Assembly (NCBI GenBank): GCA_937927895.1
Contig: CALGKA010000044.1
Location: 1-52,684, forward strand
Length of the DNA: 52,684 bases
Origin: an uncultured Granulosicoccaceae bacterium
Lineage (GTDB): Bacteria; Pseudomonadota; Gammaproteobacteria; Granulosicoccales; Granulosicoccaceae
Direction of reading: 5' to 3'
Positions 26,749-36,790 of this stretch are shown piece after piece (the stretch's first letter is position 1; every line of letters begins with the position of its first letter). A program made the translations under genes and the position numbers. A model generated the notes under the pieces. That model had not been told where the DNA came from, did not search any database, and worked only from the letters and a program-made list of their open reading frames with translations.

Positions 26749-29595
26749 TTAAGTAAATTGCCGTGGCTCGCCATCGCCATCAATGTTTTGCACGCAACGT
26801 GTGCACAGTGTCGGATGGTTATCGTTGCTGCCTACATCGGCTCTATGGTGCCAGCAGCGATCACATTTTGTTTGCACTGACGGGCGAGCATCAATCCAGA
26901 GTTCACCTTGCTCTAGTTCTGCTTTTTCAGCGGTGTCTGGTTTTTCAGTTAAGCCAGCAACACCTGCTTCAGAGGTGATAAGAACAAAGCGTAGTTCGTT
27001 ACCAATGCGTTCTAACAGAGTTTTAGTGTCGGCATCACAATAAAGATTTATCTCTGCATCAAGAGAACCACCTATAACTTTTGATGTTCTAAGCTTTTCA
27101 AGTGCGCGCGATACTTCAATTCGAATCTGCACAATGGTGTCCCACTCTTCTTTGTTGTATAGCGAGTCAGATGCCAAAGGCTTTAAATGTTCGTAGTAGG
27201 TTTCAGTGAAAATTGTTTCGCTGTGCTGACCTGGAAGGTGCTGCCAGATTTCCTCAGCGGTAAAGCTTAGAACCGGAGCAATTAAGCGTGTCATAGATTC
27301 AGCAATGTGATACATCGCCGATTGTGCTGAGCGACGTGCATGGCTGTTTTCTTGAGTGGTGTATTGGCGATCCTTAACGACATCAAGATAAAAGCCCCCT
27401 AGCTCAGTGGTGCAAAAGTTATGCAGTCGCTGATAAACGGTGTGAAATTGATAGTCTTCAAAAGCTGTGCGAACGTCGTTTTGCAATGTCAGTGTCTGAT
27501 CTACAGCCCACTGATCAAGTGCCAGCATATCTTCAATTGGGATTAAATCTGAAGTTGGGTCAAAGCCGTTAGTGTTAGCCAATAAGAATCGAATGGTATT
27601 TCTGATACGTCGGTAAGAGTCAGACATACGATTAAGTATTTCATCGGACACGCTCATCTCACCACGATAATCAGCTGAGCATACCCATAGGCGGATAATA
27701 TCAGCGCCAAGTGTTTTCATGACTTTTTGCGGTGCGATCACGTTGCCGACTGACTTAGACATTTTGCGGCCTTTGGCATCAACAGTGAAGCCATGAGTCA
27801 GTACTTGCTTGTAAGGTGCGATACCGTTAATAGAAACACTAGTAAGCAGCGATGAATGAAACCAACCGCGATGCTGATCTGAACCTTCAAGATACATATC
27901 GGCTGGGTACGATTGGCCGCGTTGTTGTAACACGTGCGCATAAGTAGTGCCTGAGTCAAACCAAACGTCCAGTACGTCCGTTGATTTATCGTATTCATCT
28001 GGATTGTCTTTTATAAAGTCATCGGTGTTTAGATCAAACCAGGCTTGAATGCCGCCTTTTTCAATATGCTGTGCTGCCTGCTCTAGTATTTGTAGTGAGT
28101 CAGGGTGCATGTCACCGGTTTCTTTATGAATAAACAGTGGGATCGGAACACCCCAATAGCGTTGTCTTGAAATACACCAGTCCGGGCGTTTTTCGATCAT
28201 GCTATCAATGCGAGCCTCACCCCACGCCGGTACCCAACGTACCGTTTTGATAGCGGCCAGTGCATCAGCACGTAAGTTTGCTTTTTCCATACTGACAAAC
28301 CACTGTGGCGTGGTTCGAAAGATAATCGGAGTGTTGGTACGCCAGCAGTGTGGGTAGCTGTGCTCAAAAGACTCACTTAGTACAAGTTTGTTGGCGCTTC
28401 TAAGTTCATCAAGTATGTGTTCTTCAACTTTATACACGTGTTCGCCGGCGAATTTCTCTACCCACGATTCATACGTACCACTAGCGCTAACGTTATTAAG
28501 CAGGCCAAGATCATATTTTTTACCGGTATTAAAGTCATCAACACCGTGATCAGGTGCGGTATGAACTGCACCTGTGCCTGCTTCAATAGTAACGTAATCA
28601 CCAAGCACCACTAGCGAGGTACGATCATAGATCGGATGTTGCAGATCAAAATTTTCAATTGCGGTGCCTGCAAAAATTGAAACGGTTTTATAGGTTTCAC
28701 AGCTATAGCGTTGCATGCAGCTATCAACTAATTCCGTGGCCAGAATGACGCACTCAGGGCCGTTGCCTAAGTCGCATTCAACTACTGAGTATTCAAGTTC
28801 AGGGTTTACACAGACTGCGAGGTTACCCGGTATGGTCCAAGGTGTGGTGGTCCAGATAATGACTGATAATGGTAATTCTGCGCGTTCACTATTGCAGGCT
28901 TTATGAAACGCATCGTTATCAACTGCGCTAAACCTGACATCTAAAGAGGTTGATTTTTTATCTCGGTATTCAACTTCTGCTTCAGCCAATGCAGAGCGTG
29001 CGCCGATACTCCAATAAACGGGTCGTGTGCCTTTATAGACATGGCCGTTTTCAATCATCTTGCCGAGCGCGCGCACAATACCCGCTTCGTTTTCAAAGTC
29101 CATGGTTAAGTAGGGTTTGTCCCAATCGGCAAATATACCCAGGCGTTTGAAATCTTCCCGTTGGCCATCGATTTGTTGTGTTGCATACTCGCGGCAACGG
29201 GCTCTGAAGGTGGCCTCATCGACGGCGTTGCCGCGATCTTTTTTGGCTTCACCGGGCCTACCAATTTCAGATTCAACTTTGTTTTCAATCGGCAATCCAT
29301 GACAATCCCAACCCGGAATGTACGGGGAGTCGTAACCATCGAGCTGTTTGCTTTTGATGATCATGTCCTTGATCACTTTATTTACCGCATGTCCAATATG
29401 AATATCGCCGTTCGCGTAGGGAGGGCCATCGTGCAAAATAAATTGCTTGTCACGGTCTGCTGAAGCGTCTCGAATTTTTTTATAGATATCGAGCTCTTTC
29501 CAACGCGCGAGCATTTCCGGTTCGCGATTGGCAAGATTCCCCTTCATGGGGAAGTCGGTCTTCGGCAAGTTTAAAGTATGTTTGTAATTACTCAC
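26749..29595 (-). CDS. ileS: Isoleucyl-tRNA synthetase
   Basis: Class Ia aminoacyl-tRNA synthetase of 948 residues, the bacterial type. The HIGH signature is in D-I-H-I-G-H-A, KMSKS in [10 protein letters not shown], the editing (CP1) domain lies between about 200 and 400, and W-D-C-H-G-L-P-I-E is present. The C-terminal zinc finger is seen as C-D-R-C-W-H-H ... C-T-R-C. Lack of a eukaryote-like C-terminal extension suggests the mupirocin-sensitive class, an inference. It is transcribed with ribF upstream (68 bases) and lspA downstream. Confidence 0.98.
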   Translation of the reverse strand: MSNYKHTLNLPKTDFPMKGNLANREPEMLARWKELDIYKKIRDASADRDKQFILHDGPPYANGDIHIGHAVNKVIKDMIIKSKQLDGYDSPYIPGWDCHGLPIENKVESEIGRPGEAKKDRGNAVDEATFRARCREYATQQIDGQREDFKRLGIFADWDKPYLTMDFENEAGIVRALGKMIENGHVYKGTRPVYWSIGARSALAEAEVEYRDKKSTSLDVRFSAVDNDAFHKACNSERAELPLSVIIWTTTPWTIPGNLAVCVNPELEYSVVECDLGNGPECVILATELVDSCMQRYSCETYKTVSIFAGTAIENFDLQHPIYDRTSLVVLGDYVTIEAGTGAVHTAPDHGVDDFNTGKKYDLGLLNNVSASGTYESWVEKFAGEHVYKVEEHILDELRSANKLVLSESFEHSYPHCWRTNTPIIFRTTPQWFVSMEKANLRADALAAIKTVRWVPAWGEARIDSMIEKRPDWCISRQRYWGVPIPLFIHKETGDMHPDSLQILEQAAQHIEKGGIQAWFDLNTDDFIKDNPDEYDKSTDVLDVWFDSGTTYAHVLQQRGQSYPADMYLEGSDQHRGWFHSSLLTSVSINGIAPYKQVLTHGFTVDAKGRKMSKSVGNVIAPQKVMKTLGADIIRLWVCSADYRGEMSVSDEILNRMSDSYRRIRNTIRFLLANTNGFDPTSDLIPIEDMLALDQWAVDQTLTLQNDVRTAFEDYQFHTVYQRLHNFCTTELGGFYLDVVKDRQYTTQENSHARRSAQSAMYHIAESMTRLIAPVLSFTAEEIWQHLPGQHSETIFTETYYEHLKPLASDSLYNKEEWDTIVQIRIEVSRALEKLRTSKVIGGSLDAEINLYCDADTKTLLERIGNELRFVLITSEAGVAGLTEKPDTAEKAELEQGELWIDARPSVQTKCDRCWHHRADVGSNDNHPTLCTRCVQNIDGDGEPRQFT

Positions 29596-29663
29596 TGTGG
29601 AGTCTCTGTCTGGTGGTACTTTTTACCAAGCTAATATAGTAAAGCGTAACAGTTAAAAACGGT

Positions 29664-30602
29664 TTAAGTCTGCTGGGCAAACCATTGTCGTGCGTTTTGC
29701 TCATCCGTTGCAATAGCGGCTTTTAATTCATCTAATCCTGAAAATTTCTTTTCTGATCTGAGCTTGTGCAAAAAATTGACTCGCAGTCTTTTGCCATACA
29801 AATCAGCTGAAAAATCCAATAGGTGTACTTCGAGACACAAACGTATTCCGTTAACAGTTGGTTTTACCCCGATATTTGCGATTCCGTGCTCCGCAAGGTC
29901 AGATTGTGGGTCATTTACGCTTACAGCAAACACCCCGCGCAACGGTGGATTATGACCTTTTAGTGCAATATTCGCAGTAGCAAAGCCCAATGTACGACCC
30001 AGCTGTGCACCGTATTCAACTTGTCCTTGTAGAGAATAGCTTCTCCCTAGCAATTCTGCTGCTGTATCGAGATTACCCTCAACCAGAAGTCCGCGAATTC
30101 TAGTGCTGGATACTCGAGCATCGGAAGCCCTCAGTGTGCTTGCCTGCTGTAGCTCAAAACCGTATTGCTCGCTGGCAGCGGTAAGGGTGGCTAAATTGCC
30201 TTCGCGATTTTTACCAAATTGGAAGTCGTCACCGACTAACAAGTAGCGAGTATTAAGGCCATCTATGAGTACGTTTTTTATGAAATCAGCGGCCGTTGTA
30301 TTCGCCAAGGCATGGTTGAAGCGCAACACCAATAACTGATCAAGCTGTAGCTTATTCAGCAGAGAAATTTTCTCGCGCAAGCTTGTGAGCCTTTGCGGTG
30401 GGTGTTCACCACGGGCAAAGAGTTCTACTGGCAGTGGTTCAAAGCTCACCACGCACGCATGTAATTGATGAGCGGTAGCCTGTTGGCATACCGTATCAAT
30501 TAGTTTTTGATGGCCAAGGTGTATTCCATCAAAGTTGCCGATAGTCACTGCACAGCCGCGATGCTTTTCTCGCACGTTGTACAGTCCGCGTATAAGTTCC
30601 AC
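29664..30602 (-). CDS. ribF: Bifunctional riboflavin kinase / FAD synthetase
   Basis: Makes FMN and FAD from riboflavin. The N-terminal FMN adenylyltransferase domain shows I-G-N-F-D-G-I-H-L-G-H-Q and V-G-D-D-F-Q-F-G-K-N-R, then S-S-T-R-I-R. The C-terminal flavokinase domain shows G-R-T-L-G-F-A-T-A-N, G-V-F-A-V-S-V, N-I-G-V-K-P-T-V and L-E-V-H-L-L-D-F. Length (312) is normal. It lies between murJ and ileS, the standard order. No FMN riboswitch is evident upstream. Confidence 0.96.
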   Translation of the reverse strand: MELIRGLYNVREKHRGCAVTIGNFDGIHLGHQKLIDTVCQQATAHQLHACVVSFEPLPVELFARGEHPPQRLTSLREKISLLNKLQLDQLLVLRFNHALANTTAADFIKNVLIDGLNTRYLLVGDDFQFGKNREGNLATLTAASEQYGFELQQASTLRASDARVSSTRIRGLLVEGNLDTAAELLGRSYSLQGQVEYGAQLGRTLGFATANIALKGHNPPLRGVFAVSVNDPQSDLAEHGIANIGVKPTVNGIRLCLEVHLLDFSADLYGKRLRVNFLHKLRSEKKFSGLDELKAAIATDEQNARQWFAQQT

Positions 30603-30671
30603 TGAAATTACTTCGACCCTGTTGTTGAGGCTAGCGCTTGTTGAGGCTAATAGCGGAGGTGATAATCAAGT

Positions 30672-32234
30672 TTATGTCCTGTAGTTCGCGAGGCGAAAGC
30701 CCGCTGCAAATAAGGTCGTGCCATAGGCAAGTGTAGCGGCACAGATTATAACGGCTAAGTGGCTAGCGCGTTCGATTGCCTGCATTGCCAGCCATGCATC
30801 TATGGTCGGGTTGATCAATACAATCACGAGCGCCATCACAGAGGTTGCTAATAGGGCACGGTACAAAGTGGCGGTGTCTTGATTTTGTAGGATGTAAATA
30901 TTGTCTTTCTTTAGGCGTCTGTAAAGCATAAAGGCATTTTGGTTGGCAGATAATGCGGTCGCAAGTGCCAGTCCGGCATGCGCAATCGGTACCCCTGCCA
31001 GCATCAATAAGCCGACCAATATAATGTTGTAGGCCATATTGCTGACCATCGCAATTATGCCGATACGGACCGGGGTACGGGTGTTCTGGCGTGCGAAAAA
31101 GCCCGGGGCAAATATTTTCACCATTACCAGGCCCGGTAATGCTAGTGCATAGGCGCGCAATGCCCATGCGGACATTCGTACATCGTCTGGTTGAAACTCT
31201 CCATAGCCAAACAGTGTAGCAATTAGCGGGGCGGCCAATATCAACAAGGCAGCGGCGGATGGTAAGGCCAACAGGGTGGCGGTTCTAAAGCCCCAGCTCA
31301 TGGTGTTGTTGAAATCACCTTGTTTGTCGGTAGAGTGTGCGGCCGACAGTCTAGGCAGAATAACAGTGGCGATCGCAATGCCAAATATTCCTAGTGGAAA
31401 CTCAACCAGGCGGTCTGCAAAATACAGCCAGCTCAAACTGCCTGCCACTAGAAATGAGGCAATAATAGTATCGAGTAATAAGTTAATTTGCCCCACTGAC
31501 GAACCCAATATGGCAGGTAGCATCAATTTGAGTATTTTTTGCACGCCGCTGTCTGCCCAACCCCACTTTGGCATCGTTAAAAGCCCAAGCTTATAGAGTG
31601 AAGGCAATTGAAAAAGCAGTTGGGTAAGGCCTGCGGCAAACACCCCCCATGCAAGGGCTGTAACTGGAATTTCAAAAAAATGCCTGCCCCATAGTGCGGC
31701 TGTTATTAGGCAAACATTGAGTAGCACCGGGGTAAAAGCCGGCACGGCGAATCGTTGGAAGGTATTTAAAACACTGCCGCAGTAGGCCACTAAAGAGATA
31801 AAAAACAGGTACGGAAAAGTAATTCGCAACAATGCAGTGGCAGTGGTAGCGCGTTCACCGCCGTTTTCAAAGCCGGGTGCAAATAGGTTGATGAGAGCAG
31901 GCGCGCACAAACTGCCAGCAATACTAAGCAGCAAAACTATCCAGCCGAGAGTGCCGCTTACCTGGGTCGCCAGCGCGCGTAGTGCATCGGGTGAGCGGGT
32001 TTCTTTGTACTCGGAAAACACCGGCACAAACGACTGCGCAAAGGCACCTTCTGCAAACAGTCGGCGCAGAAAGTTGGGGATTTTAAAGGCCACCAAAAAC
32101 GCATCAGTCAATGAGCCTGCGCCAAAAGTGTAGGCAAATACTTGATCGCGCACGAAACCTAGAATCCGCGACAACAAGGTCATAGCGCTGACCACAGAGC
32201 CTGAGCGCAGCAAACTGAATTTGGCTTGTTTCAT
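30672..32234 (-). CDS. murJ: Lipid II flippase MurJ
   Basis: MVIN/MATE-type flippase that moves lipid II across the inner membrane for peptidoglycan synthesis. The 520 residues hold about 14 hydrophobic segments, with the family signature G-F-V-R-D-Q-V-F-A and F-G-A-G-S-L-T-D-A-F near the N terminus, then A-F-V-P-V-F-S-E-Y. It heads the murJ-ribF-ileS-lspA-ispH cluster. It is divergent from rpsT across a 169-base region that holds the rpsT promoter. Length and ends look intact. Confidence 0.95.
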   Translation of the reverse strand: MKQAKFSLLRSGSVVSAMTLLSRILGFVRDQVFAYTFGAGSLTDAFLVAFKIPNFLRRLFAEGAFAQSFVPVFSEYKETRSPDALRALATQVSGTLGWIVLLLSIAGSLCAPALINLFAPGFENGGERATTATALLRITFPYLFFISLVAYCGSVLNTFQRFAVPAFTPVLLNVCLITAALWGRHFFEIPVTALAWGVFAAGLTQLLFQLPSLYKLGLLTMPKWGWADSGVQKILKLMLPAILGSSVGQINLLLDTIIASFLVAGSLSWLYFADRLVEFPLGIFGIAIATVILPRLSAAHSTDKQGDFNNTMSWGFRTATLLALPSAAALLILAAPLIATLFGYGEFQPDDVRMSAWALRAYALALPGLVMVKIFAPGFFARQNTRTPVRIGIIAMVSNMAYNIILVGLLMLAGVPIAHAGLALATALSANQNAFMLYRRLKKDNIYILQNQDTATLYRALLATSVMALVIVLINPTIDAWLAMQAIERASHLAVIICAATLAYGTTLFAAGFRLANYRT

Positions 32235-32338
32235 TGGAGTTGCGCCATCAAGCTTGTTTGCTTAGAACGAAAGTTCTGCTGACATTGCTTGCAGATGCGC
32301 TAAAACCGTTTAAATCGGCCAAAATCGACCGCAAACGG

Positions 32339-32367
32339 TTGACAACAGAATGAGCACGAACGATACT
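32339..32367 (+). promoter_or_regulatory. Sigma-70-type promoter for rpsT
   Basis: A perfect -35 TTGACA (32339-32344) is followed after 17 bases by GATACT (32362-32367), which matches TATAAT at four of six positions. Transcription would start near 32374 and give a leader of about 30 bases before the rpsT start codon. Confidence 0.7.
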
Positions 32368-32403
32368 GCTTTGTTGCATTTGCAATTCTTCTAGGAGACT
32401 GAC

Positions 32404-32664
32404 TTGGCGAATTCCCTCCAAGCCAAAAAACGCGCCCGTCAAGCGGAAACAAGACGCACACGAAACGCAGGAATGCGTTCCATGATGCGAACACATGTGA
32501 AGCGGGTCGTTAGTGCGATCGCCACTGGCGATAAAACAGCAGCGGCTGAGGCCTACACGGCAGCGGTACCTGTGCTTGATAGCATGGCGCGTAAAGGCCA
32601 CGTTCACAAGAACAAAGCTGCTCGATACAAGAGCCGTTTGAACGCTCAAATACGCGCACTGTAG
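32404..32664 (+). CDS. rpsT: 30S ribosomal protein S20
   Basis: An 86-residue, highly basic helical protein that binds 16S rRNA early in 30S assembly. The start [14 protein letters not shown] and the [19 protein letters not shown] core are diagnostic. The start codon is TTG with AGGAG six bases upstream, as in E. coli where the UUG is part of translational autocontrol by S20. The gene stands alone and divergent from murJ, the classic arrangement. A perfect 10-bp inverted repeat inside the end of the convergent proB (32684-32710) lies 19 bases after its stop. Confidence 0.97.
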   Translation: MANSLQAKKRARQAETRRTRNAGMRSMMRTHVKRVVSAIATGDKTAAAEAYTAAVPVLDSMARKGHVHKNKAARYKSRLNAQIRAL

Positions 32665-32680
32665 TAGTAAGCTAAACGTT

Positions 32681-33832
32681 TTAATGGTGGCGGGCATTGA
32701 CCGCCACCATGTTGTCTCGGTTAACCAGCTCTGGTTCATTCACGTAGCCGAGCCGTTCCAAAATTTTATCGCTCTTACAACCCGCCAGTAGCGTTGCTTC
32801 TGTCGCGCTGTAATTGACTAATCCGCGCGCAATTTCATCTCCTTCAGCACTGCAAATAGAGACCAGTTCGCCGCGCCGAAATTGGCCTTCCACCCCTGTG
32901 ACACCAACCGGTAACAGGCTGCAGACACCATCCCTCATTTTTTCCAGTGCGCCGCTATCGATCTGCAAACTGCCGGTCACCTTTAGTTGGTTGGCGAGCC
33001 ACATTTTATGTGCGACTAACTTTTTGTGTGTGGCGGTCAACTTGGTGCCTATTGCTTCACCGCTATGAAGCCTAAGTAGAACGTCGGGCTCGCGCCCAGA
33101 GGCTATGACGGTATCTGTGCCAGAGCGGGCGGCGCGAACGGCTGCCAGTATTTTGGTTTGCATGCCGCCGGTAGCTAGTCGGTTGTTGCTAGGTCCCGCC
33201 ATTTCAAAAAGTTTAGGGTCACCTGCGTCTGCCTGTTTGATTAAGGTAGCCGTTGGGTTCTTAACCGGGTCTTGATCATATAAACCGTTTTGGTCAGTTA
33301 AAATAATCAGTTGATCTGCAGAAATTAAATTAGCTACCAAGGCTGCTAGGTTGTCGTTGTCACCGACTTTGATTTCATCGGTAGTGACGGTATCGTTTTC
33401 ATTGATCACTGGCAGCACATGCAGTTTTAATAGCGTGGCAAGTGTAGTCTTTGCGTTTAAGTATCGCTGGCGATTACTTAGGTCATCGTGAGTTAACAGT
33501 ATTTGTGCGGTATTTAAGCCATGCGCTTGTAGCTCTGATTCATAGGCGCGTACTAAGCCCATTTGTCCAACAGCGGCGGCGGCTTGCAGTTCATGTACTG
33601 CAGTTGGGCGCTCAAACCATTTCAGTCGATGCATGCCTTCAGCAATTGAGCCCGATGAAACCAGTACGAGCTCAACGCCATCATTCATTAAGGCGGCGAA
33701 TTGGCGTGACCATTGATGAATGTTATCTAAATGCAGGCCGTTGTCAGCGGTGATTAGCGCACTGCCAATCTTCACCACCCAGCGTTTTTTTGTTGGGCTG
33801 TTACCTGCATCGTCTGAACCAGTGGTTTGCAT
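32681..33832 (-). CDS. proB: Glutamate 5-kinase
   Basis: First step of proline synthesis. The kinase domain begins W-V-V-K-I-G-S-A-L-I, followed by L-V-S-S-G-S-I-A, the catalytic N-E-N-D-T-V, N-D-N-L-A-A-L-V-A and G-T-G-G-M-type substrate loop (here A-T-G-G-M-Q-T-K). The C-terminal PUA domain spans about residues 290-375 (G-S-L-Q-I-D-S-G-A, then G-E-L-V-S-I-C). The frame is open to a GTG/ATG at 33940, but residues before the ATG at 33832 are not family-like. The 383-residue form is close to E. coli ProB (367). It follows obgE, the usual neighbour. proA is not in the window. Confidence 0.94.
   Translation of the reverse strand: MQTTGSDDAGNSPTKKRWVVKIGSALITADNGLHLDNIHQWSRQFAALMNDGVELVLVSSGSIAEGMHRLKWFERPTAVHELQAAAAVGQMGLVRAYESELQAHGLNTAQILLTHDDLSNRQRYLNAKTTLATLLKLHVLPVINENDTVTTDEIKVGDNDNLAALVANLISADQLIILTDQNGLYDQDPVKNPTATLIKQADAGDPKLFEMAGPSNNRLATGGMQTKILAAVRAARSGTDTVIASGREPDVLLRLHSGEAIGTKLTATHKKLVAHKMWLANQLKVTGSLQIDSGALEKMRDGVCSLLPVGVTGVEGQFRRGELVSICSAEGDEIARGLVNYSATEATLLAGCKSDKILERLGYVNEPELVNRDNMVAVNARHH
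32684..32710. terminator. Perfect inverted repeat at the rpsT/proB convergence
   Basis: ATGGTGGCGG (32684-32693) and CCGCCACCAT (32701-32710) pair perfectly around a 7-base loop. It lies within the last codons of proB and just after rpsT. Neither strand has a T-run directly after it, so it may stabilise the rpsT 3' end rather than terminate alone. Confidence 0.5.
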
Positions 33833-33952
33833 GGCAATAAGTAAAGTTAAAAAGTTTAAGTGATGTTTTGCAGTTAGGCTTTGCAAGTATAGCGCTAACC
33901 AAAGCGGTTTAATGACGACCGGCAAGTTAACAGCCGCCAAGTTAACATATGT

Positions 33953-35176
<1,224 letters not shown>

Positions 35177-35180
35177 CTAC

Positions 35181-35441
35181 TTACGTAGCATCAACCACGC
35201 TGACGAATTTTCTGTTTTTCGGACCGCCGGTGTGGAATTTAACCACGCCATGCGCTTTTGCGAAAAGAGTGTGATCTTTGCCAACACCGACGTTTGTGCC
35301 TGCGTGCACTTTAGTGCCACGTTGACGAATCAAGATGTTGCCAGCCAACACGGCTTCGCCGCCGTATTTTTTTACGCCGAGTCTTTTGGATTCAGAATCG
35401 CGACCGTTGCGGGTACTACCACCAGCTTTTTTATGTGCCAT
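35181..35441 (-). CDS. rpmA: 50S ribosomal protein L27
   Basis: An 86-residue protein with the characteristic [15 protein letters not shown] start, whose flexible N terminus reaches the peptidyl-transferase centre, and the G-T-x-x-H-x-G-x-N-V-G-x-G-x-D-H-T-L-F core. The frame is open to 35591, but the extra 50 residues are unlike any L27 and the ATG at 35441 is the family start. There is no Firmicute-type cleavable extension. The expected upstream partner rplU is absent: only 255 bases separate this start from ispB, and none of the frames resembles L21. Confidence 0.97.
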   Translation of the reverse strand: MAHKKAGGSTRNGRDSESKRLGVKKYGGEAVLAGNILIRQRGTKVHAGTNVGVGKDHTLFAKAHGVVKFHTGGPKNRKFVSVVDAT

Positions 35442-35696
35442 GTTAATAATCTCGGGCGAATTCACGCCAACATTGAAACTTTTACTACCGTCCGTGCAAC
35501 TTTTACTAGCGTCAAACGAACGATAGACCGATAATTTGTTCTGCAGTTCGATCTGAAAGATAACGATAAACAGCAGCGCCAAGTGTTCCACAATATGAGG
35601 CCTCGGGCAAAACCGCTCGATAACTCAATCGGGGAGCTTCTTACAAATGCGCTTTAAAGGCGCAGAAAACCCTCCAATGATAGTCCGACCCAAACA

Positions 35697-36722
35697 ATGA
35701 GTCAATTAGAAGCGCCTCTCAACCCTGAAACTCTGCGACCCGGCAACCTTATTGACGATCTAGTCTCAGAAGGAATGGTTGAGGTAAATGAGAAAATTCA
35801 GACAGCTCTAAAGTCAGATGTTGTGCTCATCGATCAGATGGGGCACTACATAATCGGTGCAGGGGGCAAAAGGCTGCGTCCAAAGCTGGTGTTGTTATCT
35901 GCTTTGGCGCAAGGGTATCAGGGTAATTACCATACCAATATTGCAGCCATTATTGAGTTTATTCATACCGCCACGTTGCTACATGACGACGTTGTAGACT
36001 CCTCCGCTCTTCGACGCGGGCGAGAAACCGCCAATAATGTGTGGGGAAATGAGGCTGCTGTGTTGGTGGGTGACTTTCTATACTCCCGCTCATTCGAAAT
36101 GATGGTTGAAGTCGGTCAAATGCGCGTGATGGAAATATTATCGGCTGCCACCAACACCATAGCGGCGGGTGAAGTAATGCAGCTGATGAATATTGGTGAG
36201 GCCGAAGTAACCGAACAACGCTACATGGAAGTGGTGGCTGCAAAAACCGGTAAATTATTTGAAGCCGCGACCCAGCTTGGTGCAGTGTTGGCCAACGCTG
36301 ATGCTGCACAAGAGCAAGCAATGGCCGAGTATGGTGCGCGGCTAGGTGTAGCATTTCAGCTCATTGATGATGTGCTTGATTACACTGCCGATAGCGATGA
36401 ACTAGGTAAGAATGCCGGTGATGATCTCGCAGAGGGCAAACCGACTTTGCCATTAATTTACGCACTGCAAACTGTTTCAACAGAGGCGGCTGATGAAATC
36501 CGTATGGCTTTACTGGCAGCTCAAGAGGTTGGTCAATTATCGGATGAGAGGGTGCAATCAGTGGTTAAGCTGGTGTGCCAATCAGGCGGGGTTGAGAGCA
36601 CAATTGAACAGGCACAAAAGCAGGTTAATTTAGCTAAAGAGGCTTTGTCGTGTTTGCCTGCGAGTGAATATAAAGATGCGTTAATGTCAATTGCTGATGC
36701 ATCGGTACAGCGGCGGTCTTAA
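35697..36722 (+). CDS. ispB: Octaprenyl (polyprenyl) diphosphate synthase
   Basis: Long-chain trans-prenyl transferase that provides the ubiquinone side chain. First aspartate-rich motif L-L-H-D-D-V-V-D, second Q-L-I-D-D-V-L-D-Y, and the basic G-G-K-R-L-R-P near residue 57. Length (341) is normal. Residues five and four before the first motif (A-T) are small, as in enzymes making long chains. It is divergent from the rpmA side, the usual position. Together with ubiA (6491) and ispH (25217) it covers much of quinone prenylation, though the genes are not clustered. A short AAGCTTTGCTA repeat lies just downstream. Confidence 0.95.
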   Translation: MSQLEAPLNPETLRPGNLIDDLVSEGMVEVNEKIQTALKSDVVLIDQMGHYIIGAGGKRLRPKLVLLSALAQGYQGNYHTNIAAIIEFIHTATLLHDDVVDSSALRRGRETANNVWGNEAAVLVGDFLYSRSFEMMVEVGQMRVMEILSAATNTIAAGEVMQLMNIGEAEVTEQRYMEVVAAKTGKLFEAATQLGAVLANADAAQEQAMAEYGARLGVAFQLIDDVLDYTADSDELGKNAGDDLAEGKPTLPLIYALQTVSTEAADEIRMALLAAQEVGQLSDERVQSVVKLVCQSGGVESTIEQAQKQVNLAKEALSCLPASEYKDALMSIADASVQRRS

Positions 36723-36752
36723 GTGCAATACCTACTAGTGGGTCTGTTATAT

Positions 36753-36790
36753 AAGCTTTGCTAAACAAGCTTTGCTATATAAGCTTTTTA
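36753..36790. repeat. Short direct repeats at the ispB/metalloprotease convergence
   Basis: AAGCTTTGCTA occurs at 36753-36763 and again at 36767-36777, followed by a third partial AAGCTTTTTA at 36781. The metalloprotease stop codon lies inside the second copy. This may be slippage or a decayed terminator; no strong stem forms. Confidence 0.6.

Noticed and set aside
32248..32739. Minus-strand 163-codon frame opposite rpsT
   Set aside because: It is antisense to a clear ribosomal protein gene, and its codon pattern is a mirror of basic S20 codons.
35442..35591. N-terminal 50-residue extension of L27
   Set aside because: L27 always begins M-A-H-K-K; the upstream residues are unlike any ribosomal protein and the frame is open by chance.
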